A DNA stretch of 15,406 nt from an uncultured Clostridia bacterium. GTDB lineage: Bacteria; Bacillota; Clostridia; Oscillospirales; Ruminococcaceae. The notes under the pieces were generated by a model. That model was not told the DNA's origin, did no database searches, and was given only the letters and a program-made list of their open reading frames with translations. How positions within the stretch are numbered: position 1 is the stretch's first letter; each line of letters starts with the position of its first letter. Below, piece after piece: positions 1 to 7,547 of this stretch. The position numbers and the translations under genes were made by a program. The stretch is taken from contig CAMWLH010000012.1 of NCBI GenBank assembly GCA_947175045.1, positions 1-15,406 of the forward strand, in the 5' to 3' direction.

Positions 1-2
1 CC

Positions 3-266
3 CGGGAAACCCGCCGCGCCGACTTTGCACTTACTATCCAGGGGGACAGCATGGAGCCCGTGTATCATGACGGTGATATCGTCCTTGTAAAGCAGCAGGA
101 CGCGGTCGACGTTGGACAGATAGGTATTTTTGTGCTTAACGCTGCGGGTTATATCAAGAAAAACGGCGGCGACAGGCTTATTTCATTAAACGAGAAATAT
201 GACGATATCCTTATCGAAGAATATGACGACTGCCGCTGTGTCGGTAAGGTCATAGGCAGAGTGTAA
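3..266 (+). CDS. S24-peptidase repressor (CI/LexA-like), C-terminal part only
   Basis: This reading frame is open from the left edge, so the 5' end and the expected N-terminal DNA-binding domain lie outside the window. The visible 87 residues are the S24 self-cleavage domain. They contain GDSMEPVYHDGDIVLV, where the serine before Met-Glu-Pro is the usual nucleophile, and later GYIKKNGGD, which supplies the general-base lysine of the Ser/Lys dyad. An internal ATG at 51 sits inside this catalytic motif and lacks a ribosome binding site, so it is not the start. In this family the protein represses mobile-element genes and is inactivated by RecA-stimulated autocleavage. Its position upstream of a serine recombinase in the same orientation fits a prophage or integrative-element immunity repressor. 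A host LexA is less likely because of this context, but it cannot be excluded without the N-terminus. Confidence 0.85.
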   Translation, partial: RETRRADFALTIQGDSMEPVYHDGDIVLVKQQDAVDVGQIGIFVLNAAGYIKKNGGDRLISLNEKYDDILIEEYDDCRCVGKVIGRV

Positions 267-296
267 TATTGGTGTATTGCAGAAAGGAAAAAGTAT

Positions 297-713
297 ATGA
301 GGAAAATAATGTTATTGGTTTTGATATCCTTTACGGTATTGCTTTTTGGGTGTTCGGCTGGTCAAGCCTCTATCCTGGATCCTAATTTTATTTCTGTGCG
401 ACAGGTCATGAACGGCAGCAAAACCAGCGTTATAGGTGAACGCGCGATGATTTGGGAGTATAAAGAGGAATTAAAGAATATATCCGCAGAAAAGTTTGAC
501 GAGTTTTTGTTAAGTGAGATAGACGGAAAAGATTACAATTGGTTTACCATAGGATTCCTTGAGGATGGAACAGGTATTGTTTTTACGGGTTGTGACATTA
601 GTATGCCTGTATATGGCGACTTAACGGCTGAGGGAATGATAAGTGAGACAATAGGATTTATAACACGCAGCGAGGACAATGGCACCGTAACGTTTGAGTA
701 TTCGGAGTCTTAA
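297..713 (+). CDS. small predicted lipoprotein of unknown function
   Basis: The gene encodes 138 residues. The N-terminus is a lipoprotein signal peptide: a short basic start (MRKIM), a hydrophobic run, and a lipobox LLFGC with the modified cysteine at residue 19. The mature protein would be anchored outside the cytoplasmic membrane and has about 120 residues rich in Glu, Asp and Ile, with no further membrane segment. I do not recognise the mature domain. An AAAGGA ribosome binding site at 283-288 sits 8 nt before the ATG. The gene starts 30 bp after the S24 repressor stop and is on the same strand, and its AT-rich codon use differs from the GC-rich genes further right. It therefore probably belongs to the mobile element as a cargo or surface gene. 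The function is unknown. Confidence 0.75.
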   Translation: MRKIMLLVLISFTVLLFGCSAGQASILDPNFISVRQVMNGSKTSVIGERAMIWEYKEELKNISAEKFDEFLLSEIDGKDYNWFTIGFLEDGTGIVFTGCDISMPVYGDLTAEGMISETIGFITRSEDNGTVTFEYSES

Positions 714-767
714 GGACATCACTCCGCACAGGCTTTATGAACCATCGGGAAACATATAACAAAATAT

Positions 768-789
768 CCCCTGCTTGAAAGAGCAGGGG
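768..789. other. perfect 8-bp inverted repeat in the leader of the recombinase gene
   Basis: CCCCTGCT and AGCAGGGG form a perfect 8-bp stem around the 6-nt loop TGAAAG, ending 11 bp before the ribosome binding site of the recombinase. On the + strand no T run follows, so it is not a standard terminator. On the - strand the hairpin is followed by the T-rich ATATTTTGTT, so it could stop antisense transcription or act as an mRNA leader structure. Confidence 0.4.
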
Positions 790-813
790 GAAACTGTAAG
801 AAAGGAGAACAAA

Positions 814-2211
814 ATGAATCAGGCAATTATCCCCGCCCCCGTTGCCTGCTACTGCCGCGTCAGCACGGAAAACCAGATTGAGAACTACTCTATCGACGAG
901 CAGAGGGAGCGCCTTGAAGCGTTCTGCAAGGCGCGGGGGTGGAGCAGCCCGACCATGTTCATTGACCCCGGCTTTTCGGGAGGAAACCTTGAGCGCCCCG
1001 CGCTGCGAAAAATGCTCGAGCAGGTGCGGGCGGGAAAATTCGGAATCGTCGTCGTGTACAAGCTTGACAGGCTCTCCCGTTCCCAGAAAGATACGCTGTA
1101 CCTTATCGAAGACGTGTTCAATAAAAACGACGTGAGCTTTGTATCCGTCTGTGAGAACTTTGACACATCCACTCCGTTTGGCAAGGCTATGATAGGCATA
1201 CTTTCGGTGTTTGCCCAGCTGGAGAAAGACCAGATCACCGAGCGCTTCACCATGGGCAGGATAGGACGAGCCAAAAGCGGTTTGTTCCACGGAGGGGGAA
1301 ACGCGCCTACGGGCTATGACTATATTGACGGTCATCTTGTTGTCAACGATTATCAGGCAATGCAGGTAAAAGAGGTATTCAGCCGCTTCCTGCGCGGTGA
1401 GAGCGTACACTCAATACAGCGGAAAATGCATGAAAAATACGGCGGCTGGAGCAGCCACTCGCTGGTGTACAACGTGCTGAAAAACAGCCTTTATATCGGC
1501 ACTATAAAATTTGGCAAGAGGGAATACGAAGGGGAGCATACTCCGATAATAGACCCAAAGGATTTTTACAATGTCCAACGGTTGTTATCAAAGCGTTCCG
1601 CTGATGGCACACAGTCACAAAAAACGCCCTTCCGCGCAGGCTTCCTGTTATCGGGACTGGTTGTCTGCGGAAACTGCGGGGCGCGTTATCACGGAAATCA
1701 CGGGTACTACAAGTGCTATTCCCGCGCCAAAAGCGATAAGAAATATATTATTGACCCTGACTGCAAAAATCCCAACATGAAAATCGACGAGCTCGACAGC
1801 TTTGTCCGCAGGGAGATTTCCCGCGCGGCGCTCGACCCCTCCGCGATACTGGAAAAGCACCCGCCGGTTCCCGCGGATAATCGCAGGGCAATTTTAACCG
1901 AAAAGCTGAATACAATAAAAGAACAGACTGATAGATTGGTAGAGCTGTATCAGACGGCAGAGATACCATTGAGCAGTGTTACGGAGCGATTGAAAGGTCT
2001 TGAGGAGGAGCGCAGCTTGCTCGAGAAACAGATTTTGGAGCTTCCAGAGGGGATAGCCGACCACCGAGCGGAATGGTTGGATAATATTTCGCAATATAAG
2101 AAGTTGCTGGACACTGCCGATGTTTCCGCAGGCAGAATGTATGTCGCGTCGGTCATTCAAAAAATCATTGTCCAAAAAAGCGGGGAAATAAAAATTGAGT
2201 GGCGGATATGA
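814..2211 (+). CDS. large serine recombinase (resolvase/integrase)
   Basis: The 465-residue protein catalyses site-specific integration and excision of a mobile element through a serine-DNA intermediate. The N-terminal resolvase domain (about 8-155) begins with CYCRVSTENQ, whose catalytic serine is residue 17, followed by YKLDRLSRS and an FGKAMIGILSVFAQLEKD helix. A Recombinase DNA-binding domain follows (about 160-275). A zinc ribbon then starts at CGNCG, with two further cysteines downstream, and a charged helical, probably coiled-coil region lies near the C-terminus. The start is ATG 814, with AAAGGAG at 801-807 and 6-nt spacing. A TTG 13 codons upstream lies inside a hairpin and has no such site. 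The length fits the 450-700 residues usual for clostridial integrative-element recombinases. The stop lies about 40 bp from a broken feoB, as expected for an integrase gene next to its attachment site. Confidence 0.95.
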   Translation: MNQAIIPAPVACYCRVSTENQIENYSIDEQRERLEAFCKARGWSSPTMFIDPGFSGGNLERPALRKMLEQVRAGKFGIVVVYKLDRLSRSQKDTLYLIEDVFNKNDVSFVSVCENFDTSTPFGKAMIGILSVFAQLEKDQITERFTMGRIGRAKSGLFHGGGNAPTGYDYIDGHLVVNDYQAMQVKEVFSRFLRGESVHSIQRKMHEKYGGWSSHSLVYNVLKNSLYIGTIKFGKREYEGEHTPIIDPKDFYNVQRLLSKRSADGTQSQKTPFRAGFLLSGLVVCGNCGARYHGNHGYYKCYSRAKSDKKYIIDPDCKNPNMKIDELDSFVRREISRAALDPSAILEKHPPVPADNRRAILTEKLNTIKEQTDRLVELYQTAEIPLSSVTERLKGLEEERSLLEKQILELPEGIADHRAEWLDNISQYKKLLDTADVSAGRMYVASVIQKIIVQKSGEIKIEWRI

Positions 2212-2260
2212 TTCGCTTTATATTATAGAGCTGTTACAAAATCGTACATTCTATGTGTAT
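2212..2260. other. inferred right junction of the integrated element in feoB (att site)
   Basis: Reading the feoB frame backwards from 2253, codons match the conserved FeoB motif MxMGFGCNAAG at 2253-2285. Further upstream the frame gives non-FeoB residues (SCYKIVHS) and then a TAG stop at 2226-2228. The homology break therefore falls at about 2245-2260, immediately after the recombinase gene. The exact crossover bases cannot be fixed without the other junction or an empty site. Calling this attR or attL is an inference. Confidence 0.6.
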
Positions 2261-3092
2261 GGGCTTCGGATGCAACGCCGCGGGCATAGTAGGCTGCCGC
2301 ATAATCGACAGCAAGCGCGAGCGGCTGATAGCCATGCTGACCAACGTTTTTGTGCCCTGTAACGGAAGATTCCCGATGATAATAGCGCTGCTGGGAATGT
2401 TCTTTGTGGGCGCCGGGGGATTTACGGGAAGCATTCTGTCGGCGGCGCTGCTGACGGCGGTGATATTGCTGGGTATCCTCACGACGTTTGCGGTGTCAAA
2501 GCTCCTTTCGGCGACAATACTGCGGGGCGAGCCCTCCTCGTTCACGCTGGAGCTGCCGCCCTATCGCTGTCCGCAGTTCGGAAAGGTGCTGGTGCGGTCT
2601 CTGCTGGACAGAACGCTTTTTGTTCTTGGCAGAGCCGCCGCGGTGGCTGCTCCCGCGGGACTGGTGATATGGGTGCTGGCGAACGTCACGGTGGGGGACG
2701 CCACGCTGCTCAGCCACATCACGGGATTTCTCGACCCGTTTGGCAGGCTTATTGGAATGGACGGGGTAATTATCACGGCTTTCCTGTTGGGAATGCCCGC
2801 CAACGAGATAGTGATACCGCTTATAATTATGGCGTATATGGAGCAGGGCAGCCTGTCGGAGCTTGCTCCCGCGCAGATGGCGGAGCTGTTCCGCGCGAAC
2901 GGCTGGACATGGGTCACGGCATTGTGTGTGATAATTTTCACGCTGATGCATTTCCCCTGCTCCACCTCGCTGCTGACCATAAAAAAGGAAACGTGCGGCT
3001 GGCGCTGGGCGGTGCTGGGATTTGTTATCCCCACTCTGGCAGGGATAATAGTCTGCGGGGCTATATCGGGAATATCGGGGCTTTTTGTCTGA
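2253..3092 (+). pseudogene. feoB: ferrous iron transporter FeoB, C-terminal part, interrupted
   Basis: FeoB imports Fe2+ through the cytoplasmic membrane using an N-terminal G domain and two Gate/Nucleoside-recognition membrane repeats. Only the last 279 residues are present. They begin in MCMGFGCNAAGIVGCRIIDS and continue through the conserved FVPCNGRFP, the second gate motif GMPANEIVIPLII, and the final HFPCSTSLLTIKKE and membrane helix. Family members run about 600-800 residues, so the GTPase domain, its linker and the first half of the channel are missing. The frame is otherwise intact up to TGA. ATG 2253 is a conserved internal Met with no ribosome binding site upstream, so the fragment is probably not translated alone. 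The adjacent serine recombinase suggests an interruption by integration, which may be reversible by excision. A plain truncation is the alternative. Confidence 0.85.
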
Positions 3093-3108
3093 TTATACGT
3101 ATAATTTC

Positions 3109-3134
3109 GGGGCTGCACGCATTTGCGCAGCCCC
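3109..3134. terminator. possible bidirectional terminator hairpin between convergent genes
   Basis: GGGGCTGC and GCAGCCCC form a perfect 8-bp stem around a 10-nt loop, between the feoB 3' end and the stop of the convergent nucleotidyltransferase gene. The T tracts are weak on both strands (GAAATTATAC after the hairpin on the minus strand), so the call rests mainly on the GC-rich stem and the position. Confidence 0.5.
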
Positions 3135-3139
3135 AAAAC

Positions 3140-4198
3140 CTATACATTCATATAATGTCTGACAAAATCATCTGTATCCCGATAGCGCTCAACCTGCAGG
3201 TTTGCTGTTTGGTATTCTTTCAGATACTCATTTAACAATTCGTCAACCGACCGCGCAGTCCTATTAAGATCATTCGGATCATAGCAGCCAAGCGCGTCAT
3301 AGCTGCCTATCTCCGTTTCATTGCCTATCCCGGAGATCATCGCGTTCATACTTACAAGGCTCATAAAGGCAAGGTGTCTGTTGTTCGTTTCCGCCGCGAC
3401 ATACATCTTGTTTCTCCAGTTAGAAACCATTTCCTCATAAGTGCCGCCAATAGAATCAGCCGTTGCCGGCTTCTTTGCGGCGGGCGCCTCTGTACTTGCA
3501 AACACACGCACGGTCTCCCGCACAAGCAGGGTAAGACTTTTCTGTATCTGCCCGACGGAACCCGCCGACAACACACCCTCTATCATTTCGCAGAGTCCTC
3601 GGGGCTTTTTATCCATATGCTCCAGCTCTTCATAAACGCGCTTTGTTCCATAGCGGAAATACCTCTTGTTAAGCATAGCGACCGCGTTTTCAATATAATA
3701 CACAACATACCCCGCCTGCGCCCTCGCGTCCGACAAGCTTTCCGCGATCATCGCCGACAAATAAAAGCACTCCGCCCGCTTGAGCATATTTTCCGCCTTA
3801 ATATGATCTTCCCTTGAAAACGGCGCGGACAAAATATCGCCCGCCTGCTTCCTCAGCACTTCGAGCTCCCTTTTGTATTTCTCGTCCGCGCAGTATACTA
3901 TCTCGGAATCCATCAGCTTCGAGATATTAGGATCATTATAAAGAGCGTCGCTTCGCAGGCTTTCCCATGTGGTGCAGTAGATATCATGCCCCACGCCTGT
4001 ATCGTCCTGAATAAACGTGCGGCTCAGCTGCCAGCCGTTGTCGTCGTTGATAAGAACAAGCAGATCAAGGTCGGACTTTTCATGATAATCTCCCGTCGCA
4101 AAGGAGCCGTATATCCCTATCAGCGCAAGCGAGCCGGGACACACCCTGCTCGCCTTTTCTATCACCGCGTCTATTATTTTTTGATTTCTTATATTCAT
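3140..4198 (-). CDS. nucleotidyltransferase-fold protein with helical C-terminal region
   Basis: The 352-residue protein begins with an NTP_transf_2 domain. GIYGSFATGD followed by KSDLDLLVLI (residues 28-50) gives the G-S-x10-D-x-D signature, with Gly31, Ser32, Asp43 and Asp45 as the metal- and nucleotide-binding residues. Such enzymes transfer a nucleotide monophosphate to a small molecule (as in aminoglycoside nucleotidyltransferases) or to a protein or tRNA (as in MNT-type antitoxins and AMPylators). The C-terminal two thirds looks mainly helical and could be a KNTase- or HEPN-like bundle, but I see no clear HEPN RNase motif. The ATG start overlaps the stop of the upstream unknown gene as ATGA, so the two are translationally coupled. 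The substrate is not predictable. It is the last gene of the murA operon. Confidence 0.75.
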   Translation of the reverse strand: MNIRNQKIIDAVIEKASRVCPGSLALIGIYGSFATGDYHEKSDLDLLVLINDDNGWQLSRTFIQDDTGVGHDIYCTTWESLRSDALYNDPNISKLMDSEIVYCADEKYKRELEVLRKQAGDILSAPFSREDHIKAENMLKRAECFYLSAMIAESLSDARAQAGYVVYYIENAVAMLNKRYFRYGTKRVYEELEHMDKKPRGLCEMIEGVLSAGSVGQIQKSLTLLVRETVRVFASTEAPAAKKPATADSIGGTYEEMVSNWRNKMYVAAETNNRHLAFMSLVSMNAMISGIGNETEIGSYDALGCYDPNDLNRTARSVDELLNEYLKEYQTANLQVERYRDTDDFVRHYMNV

Positions 4199-5238
4199 TG
4201 TTGCTCCGCTTTCCGCAGTCTTTCGGTTATCTCGCTTATTCCCACCGAAACGGGCTTTCCGTCCGCCTTTACCTCTATGGTATCGCTCCCCCAGTTCACA
4301 AAATCTATATCGTCAAGCTCATAATCCGGGTCTATTATCTCGTGCAGGCTGACCAGCCTCGGGTCGAAATCCATAGGGTCCGCAAGCTCCCCGACCATCA
4401 CGTCGAAGGTGCTCGCCCAGTAGCAGCCGCCGTAGGCGACCAGCCCGCTGTTGATATCGTAATGCAGCTCCGTCACAATGAAGGACTCGCCGAAAAGCCG
4501 GGTATAGTCGTGCTTCCGGCCCTCGGGAATATAATTGTTCACCCGCAGCGTATCAAGCTCCAGATAGCTTATGCCGTACAGGTCAATATGGAAAGGATAG
4601 TATCTGTGCCCGTTTTTGTGGACAAAAAATTCGGTAAAGGGGCGCAAATGATCGTATGCCGAAAGGTACTCGTAAACCGTTTCTCCCGACCTTTTCAGCG
4701 CGCATTTTGTAAGCTGCGCCCTGACGACGGAATAATTGCGGCTCCTTTTCTCAGCGTCTGAATAGGTCTCGGTCTCAAGGGTATAGCCATCAGGCAGCTC
4801 GCAGCTTTCGCGCTCCGCAAGGTGTTTTTCGTCAAGGACGTACTTCATTTCGCCGATATAGCGGTCGTACTCCTCCGTGCCGTACAGGTTTCGGTAGGAC
4901 ATTCCCTTGTAGCGGTACATCGTACAGTAAACATCGCCGCAGTAAAAGTCCGCGTTCAGCGTTCCGCTTTGTAACTTAAAGGCGAGCCTTACGGAATATC
5001 CGCCCTCCCGCTCGCTTATTTCAACAGCGGTAAGGACGGAGCCTGTTATCTCCCTTGGCGGCTCCTTAAGCTGCTCGGGCTTGCCGAATCTTATGTAAAA
5101 AAAGCGGCAGCCGCTGCGCTCCGTTTCCTCCGCGGGGAACTCTCCGTGCAGGACGATATTCCCGCCGCTCCACACCTCGGCATCGGTGATAGTGCTTCCG
5201 CAAAAGCTGTGCTGCCTGATAATATTTATATCGAACAT
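4195..5238 (-). CDS. conserved-looking cytoplasmic protein of unknown function
   Basis: The gene encodes 347 residues with no signal peptide and no membrane segment. I do not recognise a named domain. The protein is rich in aromatic and acidic residues. A central stretch containing HIDLYGISYLELDT, GESFIVTELHYD, GGCYWASTFDVMVGEL and SLHEIIDPDYE looks like a conserved core, with a His/Asp/Glu-rich part that could bind a metal or ligand, which is speculation. The start is ATG 5238, with AGGAG just upstream at about 5243-5248. A GTG ten codons earlier lies inside an octamer tandem repeat and is less likely. The gene lies 32 bp after the WalJ-like gene and overlaps the nucleotidyltransferase gene by 4 bp, so the two products may act together. 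Confidence 0.7.
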   Translation of the reverse strand: MFDINIIRQHSFCGSTITDAEVWSGGNIVLHGEFPAEETERSGCRFFYIRFGKPEQLKEPPREITGSVLTAVEISEREGGYSVRLAFKLQSGTLNADFYCGDVYCTMYRYKGMSYRNLYGTEEYDRYIGEMKYVLDEKHLAERESCELPDGYTLETETYSDAEKRSRNYSVVRAQLTKCALKRSGETVYEYLSAYDHLRPFTEFFVHKNGHRYYPFHIDLYGISYLELDTLRVNNYIPEGRKHDYTRLFGESFIVTELHYDINSGLVAYGGCYWASTFDVMVGELADPMDFDPRLVSLHEIIDPDYELDDIDFVNWGSDTIEVKADGKPVSVGISEITERLRKAEQQ

Positions 5239-5245
5239 CGTTTCT

Positions 5246-5277
5246 CCTATACGCCTATACACCTGCACACCTATACG
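5246..5277. repeat. four tandem octamers (CCTATACG type) between two operon genes
   Basis: Four consecutive 8-mers are visible: CCTATACG, CCTATACA, CCTGCACA and CCTATACG. They fill the whole gap between the WalJ-like stop codon and the ribosome binding site of the next gene, and the last unit overlaps the TAG stop. Because the unit is not a multiple of three and lies next to the ribosome binding site, copy-number change would alter spacing or the length of a possible GTG-initiated extension. Confidence 0.8.
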
Positions 5278-6056
5278 CTTATGTATTCCCCCTGCGTATT
5301 GACGGGCGCAACGTCCAGCGTGTAGTCACGCTCGGTTTCCAGCCCCTGCGCCATAAGGCTGTCACGAGTGCAGGAGTAGGCAGTGTCGGGAGTATTGTTC
5401 TCGCGGCTGAGGTGTCCGAGAATAATGTGCGCCGTGCCGCCTTTTACAAGCTCCGCGGCGAACGCGGCGCAGTCGTTGTTTGAAAGGTGACCGCGGTCGC
5501 TCAGTATCCTCCGCTTCAGATCGGCGTGATACTTGGGATTTTTACGCAGCATTTCCACGTCGTAGTTGCTCTCCAGCAAAACCGTTTCGCAGCCGCGCAG
5601 TGCCACTCGCGCCTCGTCGGTGATAACGCCCGTATCGGTGCATACCGCAAAGCCCGATCCGTGATATCTCACCTTATAACCCACGCTCTCCGCCGCGTCG
5701 TGAGAGGTGCGGAACGAGCTTACCTCGAACCCCGCGCTGACGTATTTTTCCCGCGTGATATCATAATAACGGTTATCCGCGGGGAGCTTGTTATTCAGAT
5801 ATGAAATAGTCCCCGCGGAAGAAAAAACGGGGATTTTCGTATGCTTTATTATCTGCTCCAGACCCTTTATGTGATCTATATGCTCGTGAGTTATAAAAAT
5901 AGCCTCAATACCGCTTATGTCGGTGTCAATAAGCTCCAGCGAGCTTTTCAGCATTTTATGGGAGCAGCCCACGTCAACCAGTATACCGTTGCCGCGGGTG
6001 CCTATAAATGTGCAGTTTCCGCCGCTGGAGGAGCAGATAGGATAAATTCTCGCCAT
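5271..6056 (-). CDS. walJ: WalJ/YycJ-type metallo-beta-lactamase-fold hydrolase
   Basis: The 261-residue cytoplasmic protein has the metallo-beta-lactamase fold. It starts with the family hallmark CSSSGGNCTFIG, in which the fold's first strands and a short Ser/Gly-rich loop are typical of YycJ/WalJ. The metal-binding motif THEHIDH follows (His57, His59, Asp61, His62). Later ligands are in SFRTSHDA, CTDTG and the C-terminal ILGHLSRENN. WalJ-type proteins are dinuclear-metal phosphodiesterase/exonuclease-like enzymes linked in Firmicutes to cell-wall and division control through the walRK operon. Here the gene lies outside that setting, 9 bp after murA and in the same operon, which also points to envelope biology. 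The start ATG 6056 has an AGAGG ribosome binding site 6-8 nt upstream. The gene symbol rests on sequence resemblance, not on synteny. Confidence 0.85.
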   Translation of the reverse strand: MARIYPICSSSGGNCTFIGTRGNGILVDVGCSHKMLKSSLELIDTDISGIEAIFITHEHIDHIKGLEQIIKHTKIPVFSSAGTISYLNNKLPADNRYYDITREKYVSAGFEVSSFRTSHDAAESVGYKVRYHGSGFAVCTDTGVITDEARVALRGCETVLLESNYDVEMLRKNPKYHADLKRRILSDRGHLSNNDCAAFAAELVKGGTAHIILGHLSRENNTPDTAYSCTRDSLMAQGLETERDYTLDVAPVNTQGEYISV

Positions 6057-6065
6057 TGTGACCTC

Positions 6066-7361
6066 TTATATAGCCTTTTTCGCGGGTATCTCCGCCGAGG
6101 GGTCGGGCTCGTCCACCTTGACGATATCCGCGCCGAGCTTGCGGAGCTTGACCTCCATATTCTCATAGCCGCGCTCGATATGGAAGATGTCGTTTATCTC
6201 CGTAACTCCCTCCGCGCCGAGAGCCGCCACGATAAGCGCTGCGCCCGCTCTCAGGTCGGTAGCCTTTACGGGAGCGCCCTTGAGCCTCTCCACGCCCTCT
6301 ATTACCGCGACCCTGCCCTCTACCGAAACGTTCGCGCCCATTCTTCTGAGCTCGTCAACATAGCGGAAGCGGTTGTCGAAAATGCTCTCCGTGACCATGC
6401 TCATGCCCTTTGCGCAGGTGAGCACCGCCGCCATCTGGGGCTGCATATCCGTCGGGAACCCGGGGTGGGGCTGGGTCTTTATGCTCGTGCCGAAATACTC
6501 CTTGCCGCCGATAACGCGAACCGCGTCGTCGTACTGCTCCACCTGCACGCCTATCTTCACCAGCTTATTGGTAATTGGCTCCAGGTGCTTGGGGATAACG
6601 TTCTTTATCAGCAGCTCGCTGCGGGTAGCCGCCGCGATGGTCATAAACGTTCCCGCCTCGATCTGGTCGGGGATAACGCTGTAACTCGTGCCGTGCAGCC
6701 GCTTCACCCCGCGTATCTTGATAACGTCCGTGCCCGCTCCGATAATATCCGCGCCCATGGAGTTAAGGCAGTTAGCCAGGTCTACCACGGTAGGCTCCTT
6801 AGCGGCGTTCTCAATAACGGTAAGCCCCTCCGCCTTTGCCGCCGCCATTATGCCGTTTATGGTAGCTCCCACGCTGTTCTTGTCAAAGAATATCTGGCTG
6901 CCCGTCAGCTTGTCGGCATGAAGATTCACCATACCGCCGTCGATATCGTGGTTTGCGCCGAGCGCCGAAAAGCATTTCAGGTGCTGATCTATGGGTCTGT
7001 CGCCGAGGTTGCACCCCCCCGGCATGGAAACGTGCGCCTCGTTGAACCGTCCGAGCAGCGTCCCGAGAAAATAGGTGGAGCTTCTCATCAGCTTAGCCTT
7101 TTCATAGGGAACGGGCAGATTTCTTATCTCCGCGGGGTCTATCTCCACGGTAGTCTTATTCAGCATACGGATCTTGGCGCCCATTTCGGACATGATCTGT
7201 AAGGTGATATTAACGTCGCTTATATTGGGTATATTCTCTATAACACAGGGCTCATCAGAAAGAATGACCGCGGGCAGTATAGCCGCCACGGCGTTTTTAG
7301 CCCCGCTGATAACTACTTCTCCGCTGAGCGGTCTGCCGCCCTTTATAATGTATTTCTCCAA
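6066..7361 (-). CDS. murA: UDP-N-acetylglucosamine 1-carboxyvinyltransferase MurA
   Basis: MurA transfers enolpyruvate from PEP to UDP-GlcNAc, the first committed step of peptidoglycan synthesis, in the cytoplasm. The 431-residue protein matches the family length. Lys22-Asn23 in VISGAKNAV bind substrate. The mobile loop carries Cys117 in PGGCNLGDRPID, the residue alkylated by fosfomycin, so a fosfomycin-sensitive type is expected. Asp305 in GFPTDMQPQM is the general base. The start is TTG 7361. It gives the family N-terminus MEKYIIKGG and follows a GGGGGGA purine run with 9-nt spacing. The frame stays open for 43 more codons upstream, but that part has no family resemblance. The gene heads an operon with the WalJ-like gene 9 bp downstream, then the unknown protein and the nucleotidyltransferase. 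Confidence 0.97.
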   Translation of the reverse strand: MEKYIIKGGRPLSGEVVISGAKNAVAAILPAVILSDEPCVIENIPNISDVNITLQIMSEMGAKIRMLNKTTVEIDPAEIRNLPVPYEKAKLMRSSTYFLGTLLGRFNEAHVSMPGGCNLGDRPIDQHLKCFSALGANHDIDGGMVNLHADKLTGSQIFFDKNSVGATINGIMAAAKAEGLTVIENAAKEPTVVDLANCLNSMGADIIGAGTDVIKIRGVKRLHGTSYSVIPDQIEAGTFMTIAAATRSELLIKNVIPKHLEPITNKLVKIGVQVEQYDDAVRVIGGKEYFGTSIKTQPHPGFPTDMQPQMAAVLTCAKGMSMVTESIFDNRFRYVDELRRMGANVSVEGRVAVIEGVERLKGAPVKATDLRAGAALIVAALGAEGVTEINDIFHIERGYENMEVKLRKLGADIVKVDEPDPSAEIPAKKAI

Positions 7362-7518
7362 AAAAACACTTCCCCCCACCCGCCAAGCCGCTGCGGCTCC
7401 GATAAAATACGATGAAATAATGCGGGCTGATATATTATTGTAAACGCTCCCTTTTTGATCTTTACGCGGAAACGCATTAACGCATGACAAAATATGAGTT
7501 TATGAACTCACGCATAAT

Positions 7519-7547
7519 ATTATACCACACTTTGCAAAAAATTTAAA
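7519..7547 (-). promoter_or_regulatory. promoter for the murA operon
   Basis: On the minus strand TTTAAA (7547-7542) is followed by 17 bp and a perfect TATAAT (7524-7519), preceded by the extended -10 bases TGG. Transcription would start near 7512, giving a leader of about 150 nt before murA. The leader contains a small GAGTT-CATA-AACTC hairpin near its 5' end. The -35 is poor, but the extended -10 compensates. Confidence 0.7.

Noticed and set aside
658..1410. 250-residue ORF on the minus strand
   Set aside because: It is antisense to the serine recombinase, has no ribosome binding site or domain, and its codon pattern mirrors the real gene.
5841..7202. 453-residue + strand ORF
   Set aside because: It is a long antisense frame over walJ and murA caused by GC-rich codon use. 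The minus-strand genes carry complete family motifs.
7362..7490. 43-codon N-terminal extension of MurA from an upstream TTG
   Set aside because: Those residues do not resemble MurA, and there is no ribosome binding site at 7490. The TTG at 7361 gives the family N-terminus.
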